A DNA stretch of 64,000 nt from Chloroflexales bacterium ZM16-3. Its GTDB lineage: Bacteria > Chloroflexota > Chloroflexia > Chloroflexales > Chloroflexaceae. How positions within the stretch are numbered: position 1 is the stretch's first letter; each line of letters begins with the position of its first letter. The notes beneath the pieces are model-generated. The model was not told the origin of the DNA and ran no database searches. It saw only the letters and a list, made by a program, of their open reading frames with translations. The translations under genes and the position numbers were made by a program. This document shows, piece after piece, positions 36,467-46,524 of this stretch. The stretch covers positions 331,517 to 395,516 of the forward strand of contig RYFE02000001.1 of NCBI GenBank assembly GCA_004138175.2. Reading direction: 5' to 3'.

Positions 36467-37384
36467 TTACGCCGCCGTCGCCCCTGCCATCGTGCGGAGA
36501 CCGCGCATAAGGCGCTCAGTCAGTGCAGCCAGGCTGCGCTTACCGAAGAGCCGCACATAGTCGGCAACCGCCACCAGCGGGCCGGGGTCGGCCCCACCGT
36601 TGCGCTCGCGCAGGTACCAACGGTGCTCCATAATCCAGCGGTAGAGGTCAGCCTCGGTGCGCCCCGGGAAGAAGTCCAGCGCCTGCTGCTCGCGCAGCAC
36701 CTCGATAACCGGCAGGTAGACCTCATTGTACCAGTTTACCACAGCATCATCGCGATCAACGGGGCGGCCAAGCTCAATCCCCATATAGTAGCGGTGAGCG
36801 TTAATATGCTGCACAAGGTCGAGGTAGCCGCCCGGCTCGCTAAACTCGATCAGCTGGCCGGGGCAGATCTCGGCGAAGTTCGTCCAGCCCAGAAAGTCGC
36901 TGTACTCCTCTTTGAGCAGCAGGCTGCGCATATTCAGGTCTGCCGTCAGCGGCACATCTACCGTCAGCTCGGTGACGATGGCGTCGATCTCTAGCTGTCC
37001 GCGCTGGTGGGCAACCGAGATGCGGTGGTGCCCATCCTTCACAAAGTAGATATCGCCCAGCTTGTAGAGGTCTACCGCCGGTAGACCGACATCCTCGTAG
37101 TGGGCGCGGTCGATGCTCATCCAGCGAAAGCGAGTGGCTTCGGTGCGCGGCGCGAAGCTGCGGTCGAAGTCCACATAGCGGCCCTCGCTGCCGATGATAT
37201 GCGCTATCTCAACTGTCTGGTGACCGAGGTAGTGCTGTCCACGCACATTTAGGCGGGTGCGCACCTCCTCAAAGGGGAGCAGATCGTTCGAGCTGCGGGT
37301 GATGATCGTAAGCAGCTGCGCGATGAAGGCTGATCGCCTAGCCCGGCTAAAGTCCTCGCGCGTGGTGTTGGTGATCCAGGACAT
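36467..37384 (-). CDS. ParB/Srx-fold-like protein of unknown role
   Basis: 305 residues from ATG 37384, with GGAGG eight bases upstream. Residues 45-145 have the ParB-like pattern: VEIAHIIGSEGRYVDFDRSFAP, then DIYFVKDGHHRISVAH, the GHHR core of the fold. The C-terminal half (EVYLPVIEVLREQQ, DLYRWIMEHRWYL) is of a type I know from hypothetical proteins in Chloroflexota and actinobacteria. No parA is nearby, so a role in chromosome partition is unlikely. Confidence 0.7.
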   Translation of the reverse strand: MSWITNTTREDFSRARRSAFIAQLLTIITRSSNDLLPFEEVRTRLNVRGQHYLGHQTVEIAHIIGSEGRYVDFDRSFAPRTEATRFRWMSIDRAHYEDVGLPAVDLYKLGDIYFVKDGHHRISVAHQRGQLEIDAIVTELTVDVPLTADLNMRSLLLKEEYSDFLGWTNFAEICPGQLIEFSEPGGYLDLVQHINAHRYYMGIELGRPVDRDDAVVNWYNEVYLPVIEVLREQQALDFFPGRTEADLYRWIMEHRWYLRERNGGADPGPLVAVADYVRLFGKRSLAALTERLMRGLRTMAGATAA

Positions 37385-37629
37385 ATGCGTATCCTCCATG
37401 TCGCGTCGCACTCCTTCGTGGAAGGCCTGTCTGACGGTGACGGGACGTACGCGTAGCCTGTGTACTCTTCGTTTCCAATCGTGTGGAGCGTATCACGATG
37501 ACGGGATCATTGCAAGTCGTGATATACTTAGCTACAAAGATTGCGGCTCGGAAGCCGCATCGCCGGACAGACATCCCGGCCCCATCCCGCAGCGCGTGGT
37601 GGGGTTCAGTTTTGGAGAAAGAATTCCCG

Positions 37630-37881
37630 ATGGATCATTCTTACTATACCAGCCGTCTGGAGGCTCTGGCCGCACGGCTCGCGGCGCTCGATCCGCGCAT
37701 CGAGCGCGCCCGCCAGGCGGTGCGCCGCCTGGAGACGGAGCAGGTGCCCGCCGGGGCCACCGCCGCAGCCCGCGCCACACAGCTCTCGGCCGCGCGCACG
37801 ATGGCCGCGACCCTTGAGAACCGCAACCGCCAGCTGCGGATCGCGGAGGCCGCCCTTCGCGCCGAGCTGGCCGCCTCCTGA
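37630..37881 (+). CDS. Small coiled-coil protein
   Basis: 83 residues, with GGAGAAAG ahead of ATG 37630. Nearly all helical and rich in alanine, arginine and leucine (RLEALAARLAALDPRIER, RQAVRRLETEQ). No family recognised. It is flanked by 218 bases without a gene on one side and about 220 on the other. Confidence 0.5.
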   Translation: MDHSYYTSRLEALAARLAALDPRIERARQAVRRLETEQVPAGATAAARATQLSAARTMAATLENRNRQLRIAEAALRAELAAS

Positions 37882-38052
37882 CACCCCCTTGCGTCCGCCC
37901 GCCTCTTCAGGTCTGTGCTGGGTAGCGCGCCCGGCACAGGCTTTCGTATAGCTCCCTTTTTCGCCTCGTTCTGTGGGATAATGTATGAACCACAGACCAA
38001 AGGTTCTCCATCGTTCGTTACCCGTCGGTCAGCTATACCCTAGCAATCCCCC

Positions 38053-38079
38053 GTTGATATGGTTGATATGGTTGATACC
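38053..38079 (+). repeat. Nine-base tandem repeat upstream of the AAA/TPR gene
   Basis: Three units GTTGATATG, GTTGATATG, GTTGATACC in the leader, ending about 24 bases before the start codon. It could be a regulator site or simple slippage product. Confidence 0.6.
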
Positions 38080-38102
38080 ACCTGCATGCCACTGAGAAGC
38101 CG

Positions 38103-40727
38103 ATGATCCCGCCCGACCCACATGACGTGCGCCGCCCGCCCGAGGGCCACGCGGCGCAGCCGCCGATCTCTACGCCGGGGGGCATCGCGGGCGTCACTGC
38201 AACAATGGTCGGGCGCGACAGTGCGCTCCAGCAGCTGCTTGCCCGTCTCTACGAGCTGCTCGACGGCGGTAACGCTCAGCTGATCACGATCCTTGGCGAC
38301 CCAGGGATCGGCAAGACACGCCTGGCCTTCGAGTTCTACCAGCAGGTGGCGCGGCTGCCCGAGTCGCTACGCTTCTACCGCTTCAAGGGCGACCTTCAGC
38401 ACATCACACAGCCCTACAGCCTGGTGCGCCAGCTGATCGCGGCTCTCTTCGAGTTCAACGAGGGTGATCCCCGTGAGGTCATGATCGCCCAGCTAGAGCA
38501 GGGCGTGACCGCAATGCTCGGCGAGGATCGGCTTGAAGAGGCCCACATCCTCGGCTACCTCGCTGGCCTCGACCTTGACGAGAGCCCTCACCTGAGCGGC
38601 CTGCGCCAGGATATGCGCCAGATCCGCGACCGCGCCCTCCAGACGGCGATGCAGCTGATCGTACGAATCACCGCTCACGCGCCCATGGTCGTGGTGATCG
38701 ATGATGTACAGGATATCGACGACAGCTCGCTGGAGATGATCGAGCAGACCGCCCAGGCTGGCCTCGGCACAAGCCTGATGATCATCTGCCTGGCCCAGCG
38801 CCGCCTGATCGAGCGGCGACCGCGCTGGGGCGAGTCGGTGCCAGACGCGACGATCATCGATCTCCAGCCCCTCGACAGTCACCAGAGCCGTCGGCTGGTC
38901 GGCGAGATTCTGCGCAAGGCAGGCAAGCTCCCGCCCGACCTGCGGAACCTGATCGTCAGCCGCGCCGAGGGCAACCCGCTCTATATCGAGGAGCTGATCA
39001 AGATGCTGGTCGCCGACGGGGTGATCATCCTTGGGCAAGACAAGTGGCAGATTCAGGTCGGTCGCCTGCCGCGCCTGCGCATCCCGGCGACCCTGACTGA
39101 GCTGCTGAGGGCGCGGCTTCTGCCGCTGAGCATGGCTGAGCGCAGCTTCCTGGCCGCCGCCTCGGTGTCGGGCGGAACCTTCTGGGCCGACGCGGCCGCC
39201 GCCATCGCCGGACAAGGTGATGGTGATGAAGCCGCCCTCGCGGCCACCCTGCGCGCCCTTGAGGCGCACACGCTGATCACCCCCCAGCCCGAGCCGGTGC
39301 CCCACGGTGAGCACGAGTATCGATTCTGCCACGACCTGCTGCGTGAGGTGATCTACGAGCAGATCGCCCCCGATCAGCGCGCCATCTATCACAGCCGCAT
39401 GGCAGCCTGGCTGATCGATCACAGCGGCGAGTATACCGTGAGCTACGCCGGTCTGATCGCTGAGCACTATGAGCGCAGCAGTGACATCTCCCAGGCCGGG
39501 ATCTGGCACATCCGCGCCGCGGCCCAGGCCCGCGCCGCCTACGCGCTCGACACGGTGATCGCGCACTACCAGCACGCCATTACGTTCCTGGCACAGATCC
39601 CGGAGGCGTCCGCCGACCTCATCGCCACCTACGCTGAGCTCGGCCAGGCTCAGTTTGAGGCTGCGCGCTTCGCCGATGCCGCCGCCAGCTTCCGCCAGAC
39701 GCGCGAACTGGCCCACCAGGATGGCGACCGGCAGACAGAGGCTCGCGCCCTAGAGCGACTCGCGGCCATCGCCGATGATATGTCCGACCTGAACGCGATG
39801 CTCGACTACGCCCAGCAGGCGCTCGACCTTGCCCGCGAGGCCGGCGATCCGGCCCAGATTGTGCTGAGCATGGCCGACCTAAGCATAGCGAAACTCCGGC
39901 TCGGCAACACGCAGAACGGGATCGAACTGGCCCAGGAGGCGCTGGCAATTGCGCAACAGGCCGACTACGGGGCGGGCATCGCCAAGTGTCTCGGCCACAT
40001 CGCCCTCGCCTACGAACAGCTCGGCGATATGATGACCGCGCTACGCTATACCCACGAGGCGGTCGCCCGCTTCCGCGATCTGGGCGACCTGGCCGAGATG
40101 AGCATGCAGATCAATAACCTGGGCTATATCGCCAACGCCCAGGGCGACTTCGCCAGCGCCCGAGCTTTCCTTGAGGATGGCCTACAGGTTGTCCGCGAGG
40201 CAGGTATTCGCAGCATGGAGATCTACCTGCTCAGCAACATCGGCACGAGCCTGGTGGGGCTCGGGCGCTACGCCGAGGCCGAGGAAGCGGTGCGGCGGGG
40301 CATCCAGATCTGCGAGCAGAGCAGGATCAAGCCCTTCCCCGACTTCTACCGCGATCTTTCGGCGGTCTACCTGAGCCATGGGCGGGTGATCGAGGCGGTC
40401 GAGGCAGCCCAGCGCGGGCTCAACCTGGCCCGCGAGGCGGCCGACCCGCGTGAGGTCGGGGTCGCCTGGCGCGCGCTCGGCGCGGCGATGGCCGAGCTCG
40501 CCGAGCCCCTCGGGGCCGCGCTCTGCTTTGCCGAGAGTGCGCGGCTGCTGGATACGCCTGGGCTGATCGCCGACAAGGGTCGTACCCTGCGGGCATGGGC
40601 CGCCCACGAGCTACGCAGCGGCGACCGGGAGCGCGGCCACGATCTGCTTGTGCAGTCTCGCACGCTTTTCGCACAGGCCGGGCTGGCCCACGAGCTTGAG
40701 CGGACGAAAGATTCCGTTGGCGGCTGA
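38103..40727 (+). CDS. AAA ATPase with TPR repeats (STAND/MalT-like)
   Basis: 874 residues. The ATPase core starts with MVGRDSALQQLLARL, Walker A GDPGIGKTRLAFEF near residue 65, Walker B VVVIDDVQDIDDSS, then LLPLSMAERSFLAAASVSGG. From about residue 440 to the end are TPR-like helical hairpins (ARALERLAAIADDM, EAEEAVRRGIQIC). Relatives carry a kinase, cyclase or LuxR domain at one end; none is present here, so it is probably a signalling scaffold that needs a separate output protein. The stop codon TGA is the first part of a family-B repeat. Confidence 0.82.
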   Translation: MIPPDPHDVRRPPEGHAAQPPISTPGGIAGVTATMVGRDSALQQLLARLYELLDGGNAQLITILGDPGIGKTRLAFEFYQQVARLPESLRFYRFKGDLQHITQPYSLVRQLIAALFEFNEGDPREVMIAQLEQGVTAMLGEDRLEEAHILGYLAGLDLDESPHLSGLRQDMRQIRDRALQTAMQLIVRITAHAPMVVVIDDVQDIDDSSLEMIEQTAQAGLGTSLMIICLAQRRLIERRPRWGESVPDATIIDLQPLDSHQSRRLVGEILRKAGKLPPDLRNLIVSRAEGNPLYIEELIKMLVADGVIILGQDKWQIQVGRLPRLRIPATLTELLRARLLPLSMAERSFLAAASVSGGTFWADAAAAIAGQGDGDEAALAATLRALEAHTLITPQPEPVPHGEHEYRFCHDLLREVIYEQIAPDQRAIYHSRMAAWLIDHSGEYTVSYAGLIAEHYERSSDISQAGIWHIRAAAQARAAYALDTVIAHYQHAITFLAQIPEASADLIATYAELGQAQFEAARFADAAASFRQTRELAHQDGDRQTEARALERLAAIADDMSDLNAMLDYAQQALDLAREAGDPAQIVLSMADLSIAKLRLGNTQNGIELAQEALAIAQQADYGAGIAKCLGHIALAYEQLGDMMTALRYTHEAVARFRDLGDLAEMSMQINNLGYIANAQGDFASARAFLEDGLQVVREAGIRSMEIYLLSNIGTSLVGLGRYAEAEEAVRRGIQICEQSRIKPFPDFYRDLSAVYLSHGRVIEAVEAAQRGLNLAREAADPREVGVAWRALGAAMAELAEPLGAALCFAESARLLDTPGLIADKGRTLRAWAAHELRSGDRERGHDLLVQSRTLFAQAGLAHELERTKDSVGG

Positions 40728-40868
40728 AGCCGCGTCACGGGGGCCTGCGGCCAGCCGCCCGCCGACGCGGGCGGCTCCAGCGTCGGCGCAGGCCGACGCC
40801 CGGCGCAACGCGCCCCGTCGGCGCGACTTCCAGTCGCCAGCCGGGGCTGCCCCAGGACGTCGCAATCG
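40716..40868 (+). repeat. Dispersed repeat family B, copy 2
   Basis: GGCGGCTGAAGCCGC to AGGACGTCGCAA, about 150 bases with several internal palindromes; aligns over its whole length with 51294-51446. It contains the stop codon of the upstream gene (40725-40727). Confidence 0.8.
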
Positions 40869-40915
40869 CCCATCTACTGTAGCAGCGAGCGATAATCGGT
40901 GCTACAGTATGAGCT

Positions 40916-43741
40916 ATGACGCTCTCGTTCATCTCCCCCGCCGCCCTCTGGGCGCTGCTGCTGCTGCCGCTGATCTGGCTGCTCGCCTGGCTCACCCGCG
41001 CGGTTAACATCGGTCGGATCGGCCGGGCGCGCTACATCGCCCTGCTGGCCCTGCGCACGCTCATGCTGGCCTCCCTTGTGCTGGCCCTGGCCGGTGCCCA
41101 GGTGGTGCGCGCCGTGAGCGACACCGCTGTGGTCTTCCTGATCGACGGCAGCGACTCGCTGGCCCCGGCCCTGCGCGAGCGCGCCCTGGCCTATGTGAAT
41201 GAGGCGGTCGCCGCCGCCGGCCCGCGCGACCAGGCCGCCGTGGTCGTCTTCGGCGGCTCGGCGGCGGTCGAGCGGGCGCCCGCGCCCCCCGCGCCGCTGC
41301 GCCGCCTCAGCTCGGCGGTGATCGGCAGCCGCACAAATATCGCCGACGCCATCCAGCTCGGCATGGCCCTGCTGCCCGCCGACGCCCAGAAGCGTCTGGT
41401 GCTGATCTCGGACGGCGGCGAGAACACGGGCCACGCCGCCGAGGCCGCCCGACTGGCCGCCCTGCGCGGCATCCCGATTGAGGTGGTGCCCCTGACTGGG
41501 CTCAGCGGCGACGATGTGCTGATCTCGGCCCTTGTCGCCCCCGCCAATGCCCGCGAGGGCCAGGATCTGCCGGTGCGCGTCCGCGTGCAGAGCAGCGTCG
41601 AGGGCCCGGCCCGCATCGAGATTTTTACCGACGGCCAGCTGATCGCCTCCCAGGATGTGCGCCTGCCCGTTGGGCCAAGCGAGTTCAGCCTGAGCCTGCC
41701 CGCCGGACAGGCCGGATTCCGCCGCATCGAGGCGCGCATCGAGGCACCCGCCGACACCCAGCCGCTAAACAACCGGGCCGCTGCCTTCACCCAGGTGGAA
41801 GGCCCGCCGCGCATCCTGCTCGTCGCCTCTGCCGCCGACCGCGCCGCGCCGCTCCAAGGCGCTCTCGCCGCCGCCGGCCTGCGCGTCGAGATCGTCCCTC
41901 CCGCCCAGATCCCCGCCGACCCGGCTCGCCTGCGCGACTACGCTGCCGTCATCCTGATCGACCTACCCGCCTCGACGATGCCCAGCGCCGCCCAGGCGGC
42001 GCTCGTCTCCTATGTGCGCAACCAGGGCGGCGGACTGGCCATGGTCGGCGGGACGGAGTCCTTCGGGGCCGGCGGATGGCGGCGCACCCCCATCGCCGAC
42101 GCCCTGCCCGTCGATCTCGACCCGCCAGCCAAGCAAGATCGCCCCGGCCTCGGGCTGGCCCTGGTGATCGACCGCAGCGGCAGCATGGGCGAGCCGGTCG
42201 ATGGCGCGCGCACCAAGCTCGACCTGGCCAAGGACGCGGTCTACCAGGCCACCCTCGGCCTCGCCCAGAGCGACCAGATCGGGGTCTTTGTCTTCGACGA
42301 CCTGGCCCAGGCCGTGCTGCCCATCCAGCCGCTGCCCAACCTGCTCGCCATCGAGGACGCCCTGGCCGGGGTCAGCGAGGGCGGCGGCACCGATATTCGC
42401 TCGGGGATCGACCTGGCCGCCCGCGCGATCAGCCAGACCGACGCCCGGATCAAGCACGTCATCCTGCTCACCGACGGCCAGGCCAGCGATAACTATGCCG
42501 ACCTGATCGACCAGATGCGCGCCGAGGGCGTGACGATCACCATCGTGGCGATTGGGTCGGACGCCAACCCCAACCTGGAGGCGATTGCCAGCCTGGGCGG
42601 CGGCGCCTTCTACAACGTGGGCAGCGCCGCCGAGGTGCCGCAGATCTTCCTCTCCGAGACGGTGCGCGTCGCCCAGCGCGACATCGTCGAGGAGCCCTTC
42701 ACCCCCGCCGTGGCCCTGCCCGCCCCGCCCGTGCGCGACCTCGGCGGCATGCCGACGCTCTACGGCTACAACGCCACCGCCCCCCGCGACGCCGCCCGCA
42801 CCCTGCTCGTCACGCCCGACGGCAGCGCGCCCATCCTGGCGGTCTGGCAGTACGGGCTTGGCCGCAGCCTGGCCTGGACAAGCGACATGAAGGGCCAGTG
42901 GGGGAGAGATCTGATCGCATGGCAGGGCTTCCCGCGTCTGGCCGCCGGCATGATCGACGCGCTGCTCCCCCCGCCAACCAGCGATATGCTGAGTCTGGAG
43001 GCGCGCAACGACGGCCCGCAGGCCATCCTCGACCTGACGGTCAGCGATGCGAGCGGCCTGCCCTTAGCAGCGTCCTCGATCGAGGGCCGTCTGCTCGACC
43101 CGAATGGTGCCTCGTCGCCCCTAAGCTTCAGAGAGGTGGGGCCGGGCCGCTACCGCGCCGTGACACCCGCCGACCAGCCCGGCGCCTACCTGGCCCAGGT
43201 CGTCGCCGTGGACGCGGGCGGACAGCCACTTGGCTCAGCCAGCGGCGGGCTGGTGGTCAGCTACTCGCCAGAGTACGGCCCGCGCAGCGCGAGCCCCAGC
43301 CTGCTCGCGGATCTGGCCACGCTAACGGGCGGGCGCTCTGATCCGCCGCCAGACAGCCTGTTCGAGCCGGTGGGCCAGCGGGTCGGCCAGGTGAGCGAGA
43401 TAGCCATGCCGCTGCTCTGGCTGGCCCTCTGCCTGCTGCCGCTGGACATCGCCCTGCGTCGGCTGTTCCTGCGCCGCGACGCCTTCGCCCTTCCAGTCCG
43501 CCGTCGCCCTGCGCCCGCCAGCCCCGCCGAGGATGCGACGATGGCCAGGCTCCAGGCCGCCCGCGCCCGCGCCCGTCGGCCCACAGCGTCCACACCGCCG
43601 CCCGCCTCGCCACCTCCATCTGAAGAACTGCCCGCGCCCGCGCCTGCGCCTGCGCCACCATCGGCCCCTGCCGAACCGCCCGCCCCCGCCGAGGACTCCA
43701 TCTCCAGCCTGCTGGCCGCAAAGCGCCGCAGGCGGGAGTAG
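40916..43741 (+). CDS. Membrane protein with two von Willebrand A domains
   Basis: 941 residues. Two N-terminal helices (ALWALLLLPLIWLLAWL and a second near residue 50) lead to a first VWA domain with FLIDGSDSLA, then a beta-rich part and a glutamine-amidotransferase-like fold, a second VWA domain with the full metal site VIDRSGSMGEP (near residue 420) and ILLTDGQASD, a further helix near the end, and a long alanine/proline-rich cytoplasmic tail. The plan matches BatA/CoxE-like VWA proteins of Chloroflexota that work with MoxR ATPases. Partner and function are unknown. Confidence 0.85.
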   Translation: MTLSFISPAALWALLLLPLIWLLAWLTRAVNIGRIGRARYIALLALRTLMLASLVLALAGAQVVRAVSDTAVVFLIDGSDSLAPALRERALAYVNEAVAAAGPRDQAAVVVFGGSAAVERAPAPPAPLRRLSSAVIGSRTNIADAIQLGMALLPADAQKRLVLISDGGENTGHAAEAARLAALRGIPIEVVPLTGLSGDDVLISALVAPANAREGQDLPVRVRVQSSVEGPARIEIFTDGQLIASQDVRLPVGPSEFSLSLPAGQAGFRRIEARIEAPADTQPLNNRAAAFTQVEGPPRILLVASAADRAAPLQGALAAAGLRVEIVPPAQIPADPARLRDYAAVILIDLPASTMPSAAQAALVSYVRNQGGGLAMVGGTESFGAGGWRRTPIADALPVDLDPPAKQDRPGLGLALVIDRSGSMGEPVDGARTKLDLAKDAVYQATLGLAQSDQIGVFVFDDLAQAVLPIQPLPNLLAIEDALAGVSEGGGTDIRSGIDLAARAISQTDARIKHVILLTDGQASDNYADLIDQMRAEGVTITIVAIGSDANPNLEAIASLGGGAFYNVGSAAEVPQIFLSETVRVAQRDIVEEPFTPAVALPAPPVRDLGGMPTLYGYNATAPRDAARTLLVTPDGSAPILAVWQYGLGRSLAWTSDMKGQWGRDLIAWQGFPRLAAGMIDALLPPPTSDMLSLEARNDGPQAILDLTVSDASGLPLAASSIEGRLLDPNGASSPLSFREVGPGRYRAVTPADQPGAYLAQVVAVDAGGQPLGSASGGLVVSYSPEYGPRSASPSLLADLATLTGGRSDPPPDSLFEPVGQRVGQVSEIAMPLLWLALCLLPLDIALRRLFLRRDAFALPVRRRPAPASPAEDATMARLQAARARARRPTASTPPPASPPPSEELPAPAPAPAPPSAPAEPPAPAEDSISSLLAAKRRRRE

Positions 43742-43826
43742 CCCAAGGGTCACCACCGCCTGCGCAGCCACATGCTAGAATAGCCCCATCTTCCCGCCCG
43801 TCTTCCACAATACGAGGAGTCCCGTC

Positions 43827-45245
43827 ATGGCCGACAGCGCCGCCCGCAGCGTCGCGCCCGCCGCCGCATCCGCCGGCCGTCTCTCCATCGCCAGCAAGCT
43901 CGCCTTCGGTGCCGGCGACCTCTCGCCCGGCATGGCCGCCATCATCGTCGGGTTCTTCCAGGCGCTCTTCCTCACCACCGTGGCCGGCATGAGCCCCGGC
44001 GCCGTCGGGGCAATCCTGCTGCTCGGGCGAGTCTGGGACGCGATCACCGACCCGTGGATGGGCCTAATCAGCGACCGCACCCGCTCACGGCTGGGCCGCC
44101 GCCGGATCTGGATGCTGATTGGCGCGGTGCCCTTCGGCCTGCTCTACTTCCTGCTCTGGTTCTCGCCGCCCTTCGGCGACGTGGGCAAGTTTCTCTACTA
44201 CCTGGTGGTCATCCTCTTCTTCAACACGGCCTACACCGTGGTGAACGTGCCCTACACCTCGCTCACCGCCGAGCTGACCAGCGACTACGATGAGCGTACC
44301 AGCCTGAACTCCTTCCGCTTTGCCTTCAGCATCGGCGGCAGCCTGGTGGCCGGGATCATCCACGGCATCCTGATCACTCGCTTCTGCGCCGACGCAAACG
44401 CCTGCCTGCCCGAGGAGTCGCGCGCGGGCTACATGCTCTCGGCGGCCATCTTCGGCGTGATCATGGTGCTGCCCTTCGTCTGGTGTGTGGCTGGCACCCG
44501 CGAGCGCTACACCCCGCCAGCCAACTCGACAGCCTCGGCCTCGATCATCAGCCAGCTCAAGGTGGCTGTCGGCAACAAGCCATTCCTCTTCGTGATCGGG
44601 ATCTACCTCTGCTCCTGGATGGCCCTCCAGATCACGCAGAATGTGATCGGCTTCTACCTGACCTTCTACCTCAGGCGGGCCGACCTCTTCCCGCTAGTGC
44701 TGCTGGCCGTCCAGGGCTCGGCGATGGTCTTCCTCTTTGTGTGGAGCGCGGCGAGCCGCAAGATCGGCAAGCAGAACACCTACTACGCCGGGATGATCTT
44801 CTGGATCCTGGTGCAGTCCGGCCTGTTCTTCTTGCCCGACGACCAGGCCATGCTGGCGGTGGGGCTGGCAGCCCTGGCCGGCGTCGGCATCGCCACAGCC
44901 TACCTGGTGCCCTGGAGCATGCTGCCCGACGTGATCGACCTCGACGAGCTGAACACCGGCGAGCGCCGCGAGGGCGTCTTCTACGGAGTGATGACCTTCA
45001 CGCAGAAGACATGCGTGGGACTGGGGATCGCCCTGACCCTCCAGTCCCTCCAGTGGTACGGATTTGACGGCAGCCTGCTGCCCGGCAGTCAGCCCGAGAG
45101 CGCCCTCACCGCCCTGCGCTGGATGATCGGCCCGCTGCCCACGGTCATCCTGCTTGCCGGTATCGTGCTAGTCTACCGCTACCCGCTCACCAAGCAGCGC
45201 CACGCCGAGATCCTGGCCGAGCTTGCGCGGCGCAAGGCGGCATAA
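43827..45245 (+). CDS. GPH-family sugar:cation symporter (MFS)
   Basis: 472 residues, twelve predicted helices. KLAFGAGDLSPGM at the start, GRVWDAITDPWMGLISDRTRSRLGRRR (the family's loop 2-3 motif) and PYTSLTAELTSDYDERT are hallmarks of the MelB-type glycoside-pentoside-hexuronide family. Sugar specificity cannot be inferred; no sugar-utilisation gene is adjacent. It ends directly before a heptad hairpin shared with the convergent nth gene. Confidence 0.9.
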   Translation: MADSAARSVAPAAASAGRLSIASKLAFGAGDLSPGMAAIIVGFFQALFLTTVAGMSPGAVGAILLLGRVWDAITDPWMGLISDRTRSRLGRRRIWMLIGAVPFGLLYFLLWFSPPFGDVGKFLYYLVVILFFNTAYTVVNVPYTSLTAELTSDYDERTSLNSFRFAFSIGGSLVAGIIHGILITRFCADANACLPEESRAGYMLSAAIFGVIMVLPFVWCVAGTRERYTPPANSTASASIISQLKVAVGNKPFLFVIGIYLCSWMALQITQNVIGFYLTFYLRRADLFPLVLLAVQGSAMVFLFVWSAASRKIGKQNTYYAGMIFWILVQSGLFFLPDDQAMLAVGLAALAGVGIATAYLVPWSMLPDVIDLDELNTGERREGVFYGVMTFTQKTCVGLGIALTLQSLQWYGFDGSLLPGSQPESALTALRWMIGPLPTVILLAGIVLVYRYPLTKQRHAEILAELARRKAA

Positions 45246-45298
45246 GCTAAATGTTGAATGTTGAATGTTGAATGCCGAACATTCAACATTCAACATTA
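45246..45298. repeat. Heptad repeat hairpin between convergent genes
   Basis: Left arm 45248-45272 (TGTTGAA units) and right arm 45278-45298 (TTCAACA units). It begins one base after the symporter stop and contains the nth stop codon (45298-45296). Confidence 0.9.
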
Positions 45299-45985
45299 AC
45301 GAGACCGCGTCACCCCGACCCGCCCACAGTGGGCGACCAGCGGGCAGACGCCACAGCGCGGCGAGGTGGGGTGACAGATGTTCTGGCCGAGGGTGACGAG
45401 CAGGTTGTTGATCGGAATCCAGTATTGTTCCGGTAGATATGAGCGCAAGGCCATCTCGGTAGCGTCGGGGGTCTTCGTCTGGACGTAGCCCCAGCGGTTC
45501 GTGATCCGGTGGACGTGGATATCCACGCAGATGCCAGGCAGCCCATAGCCCGCCGTCACCACCAGGTTGGCCGTCTTACGACCGACGCCGGGCAGCTCCA
45601 GGAGCGCGTCGAGATCCGAGGGCACCGCGCCGGCGTAGCGCTCAAGCAGGATCTGGCAGATCTGCGTGATGCTGCGGGCCTTGGTGTGATAGAAGCCCAC
45701 CGGGTAGATCAGCTCAGCCAGGCGCACCTCGCCGAGGGCCAGGGTGTCCTCGGGCGTGTTGGCCACCGCGAAGAGGCGCGGGGCCACCACAGCGGTGAGT
45801 GTGTCCTTGGTGCGCAGGCTGAGGATGGTGGCCACCAGGATGCGGAAGGGAGTCTGCCGCTCATCGCCCATCTGGTCGATCAGGGGCCGCCTGAAGGCAG
45901 GCATCGTCTCCAACAAGATCCGCATCACCTCGTCGATCAGAAAGTCGGGGCGCGGCGACACGGGCGAGGCACCTGGCATCCTCAT
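45296..45985 (-). CDS. nth: Endonuclease III
   Basis: DNA glycosylase/AP lyase for oxidised pyrimidines in base excision repair. 229 residues. Helix-hairpin-helix LPGVGRKTANLV and catalytic aspartate in VDIHVHRITNRWG are intact, and the C-terminal [4Fe-4S] motif CX6CX2CX5C is present (CHPTSPRCGVCPLVAHC). Length is slightly above the norm because of an N-terminal extension. Confidence 0.95.
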   Translation of the reverse strand: MRMPGASPVSPRPDFLIDEVMRILLETMPAFRRPLIDQMGDERQTPFRILVATILSLRTKDTLTAVVAPRLFAVANTPEDTLALGEVRLAELIYPVGFYHTKARSITQICQILLERYAGAVPSDLDALLELPGVGRKTANLVVTAGYGLPGICVDIHVHRITNRWGYVQTKTPDATEMALRSYLPEQYWIPINNLLVTLGQNICHPTSPRCGVCPLVAHCGRVGVTRSR

Positions 45986-46047
45986 CCTCCTCTGGCAGCT
46001 TATGTTATCATAGCCATGCTAGCATAGCTTTGATGAGGAGCCGAGCG

Positions 46048-46413
46048 ATGGCCAAGATATTGCTCGTTGAAGATAACGAGATGAACCGCGACATGCTGTC
46101 GCGGCGGCTGCAGCGCAAAGGGTACGACGTCGTGATCGCGATGGACGGCGAGCAGGGCGTGGCCATGGCACGATCTGAGCGGCCCGACCTGATCCTGATG
46201 GACATGAGCCTGCCAGTGCTCGACGGATGGGAGGCCACCCGTGCGATCAAGGCCACCCCCGAGATCACTACCGTGCCGGTGATCGCCCTCACTGCCCACG
46301 CCATGGCTGGCGACCAGGAGAAGTGCTTCGCCGCCGGCTGCGATGACTACGACACCAAGCCGGTCGATCTTCCGCGTCTGCTGGAGAAGATCGAATCGCT
46401 GTTGAGCCGCTAA
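46048..46413 (+). CDS. Single-domain response regulator (CheY-like)
   Basis: 121 residues from ATG 46048, with GAGGAG upstream. Complete receiver: VEDNE pocket, phosphoacceptor in LILMDMSLP, ALTAHA switch, and TKPVD with the conserved lysine. No output domain. A second similar regulator and a hybrid-free kinase lie 800 bases downstream, so it may be part of a phosphorelay. Confidence 0.92.
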   Translation: MAKILLVEDNEMNRDMLSRRLQRKGYDVVIAMDGEQGVAMARSERPDLILMDMSLPVLDGWEATRAIKATPEITTVPVIALTAHAMAGDQEKCFAAGCDDYDTKPVDLPRLLEKIESLLSR

Positions 46414-46445
46414 TACAGCACTGAGAATAGCTCTCTGCCGAGCCT

Positions 46446-46508
46446 TATGACCACCGACGACCGACCATGTCCAGTGCCAATCTCCTGTCAGTGGTCGGTC
46501 GTCCAGAC
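46446..46508. repeat. Heptad repeat, two inverted arms
   Basis: Left arm 46446-46468 (GACCACC, GACGACC, GACCATG) and right arm 46489-46508 (AGTGGTC, GGTCGTC). The units resemble those in the hemD start. Confidence 0.75.
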
Positions 46509-46524
46509 CAGCAGCGCGCGTCTG

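Noticed and set aside
36467..37384. Chromosome-partition ParB
   Set aside because: Only the GHHR-type fold is shared; there is no DNA-binding ParB domain, parA neighbour or parS site.
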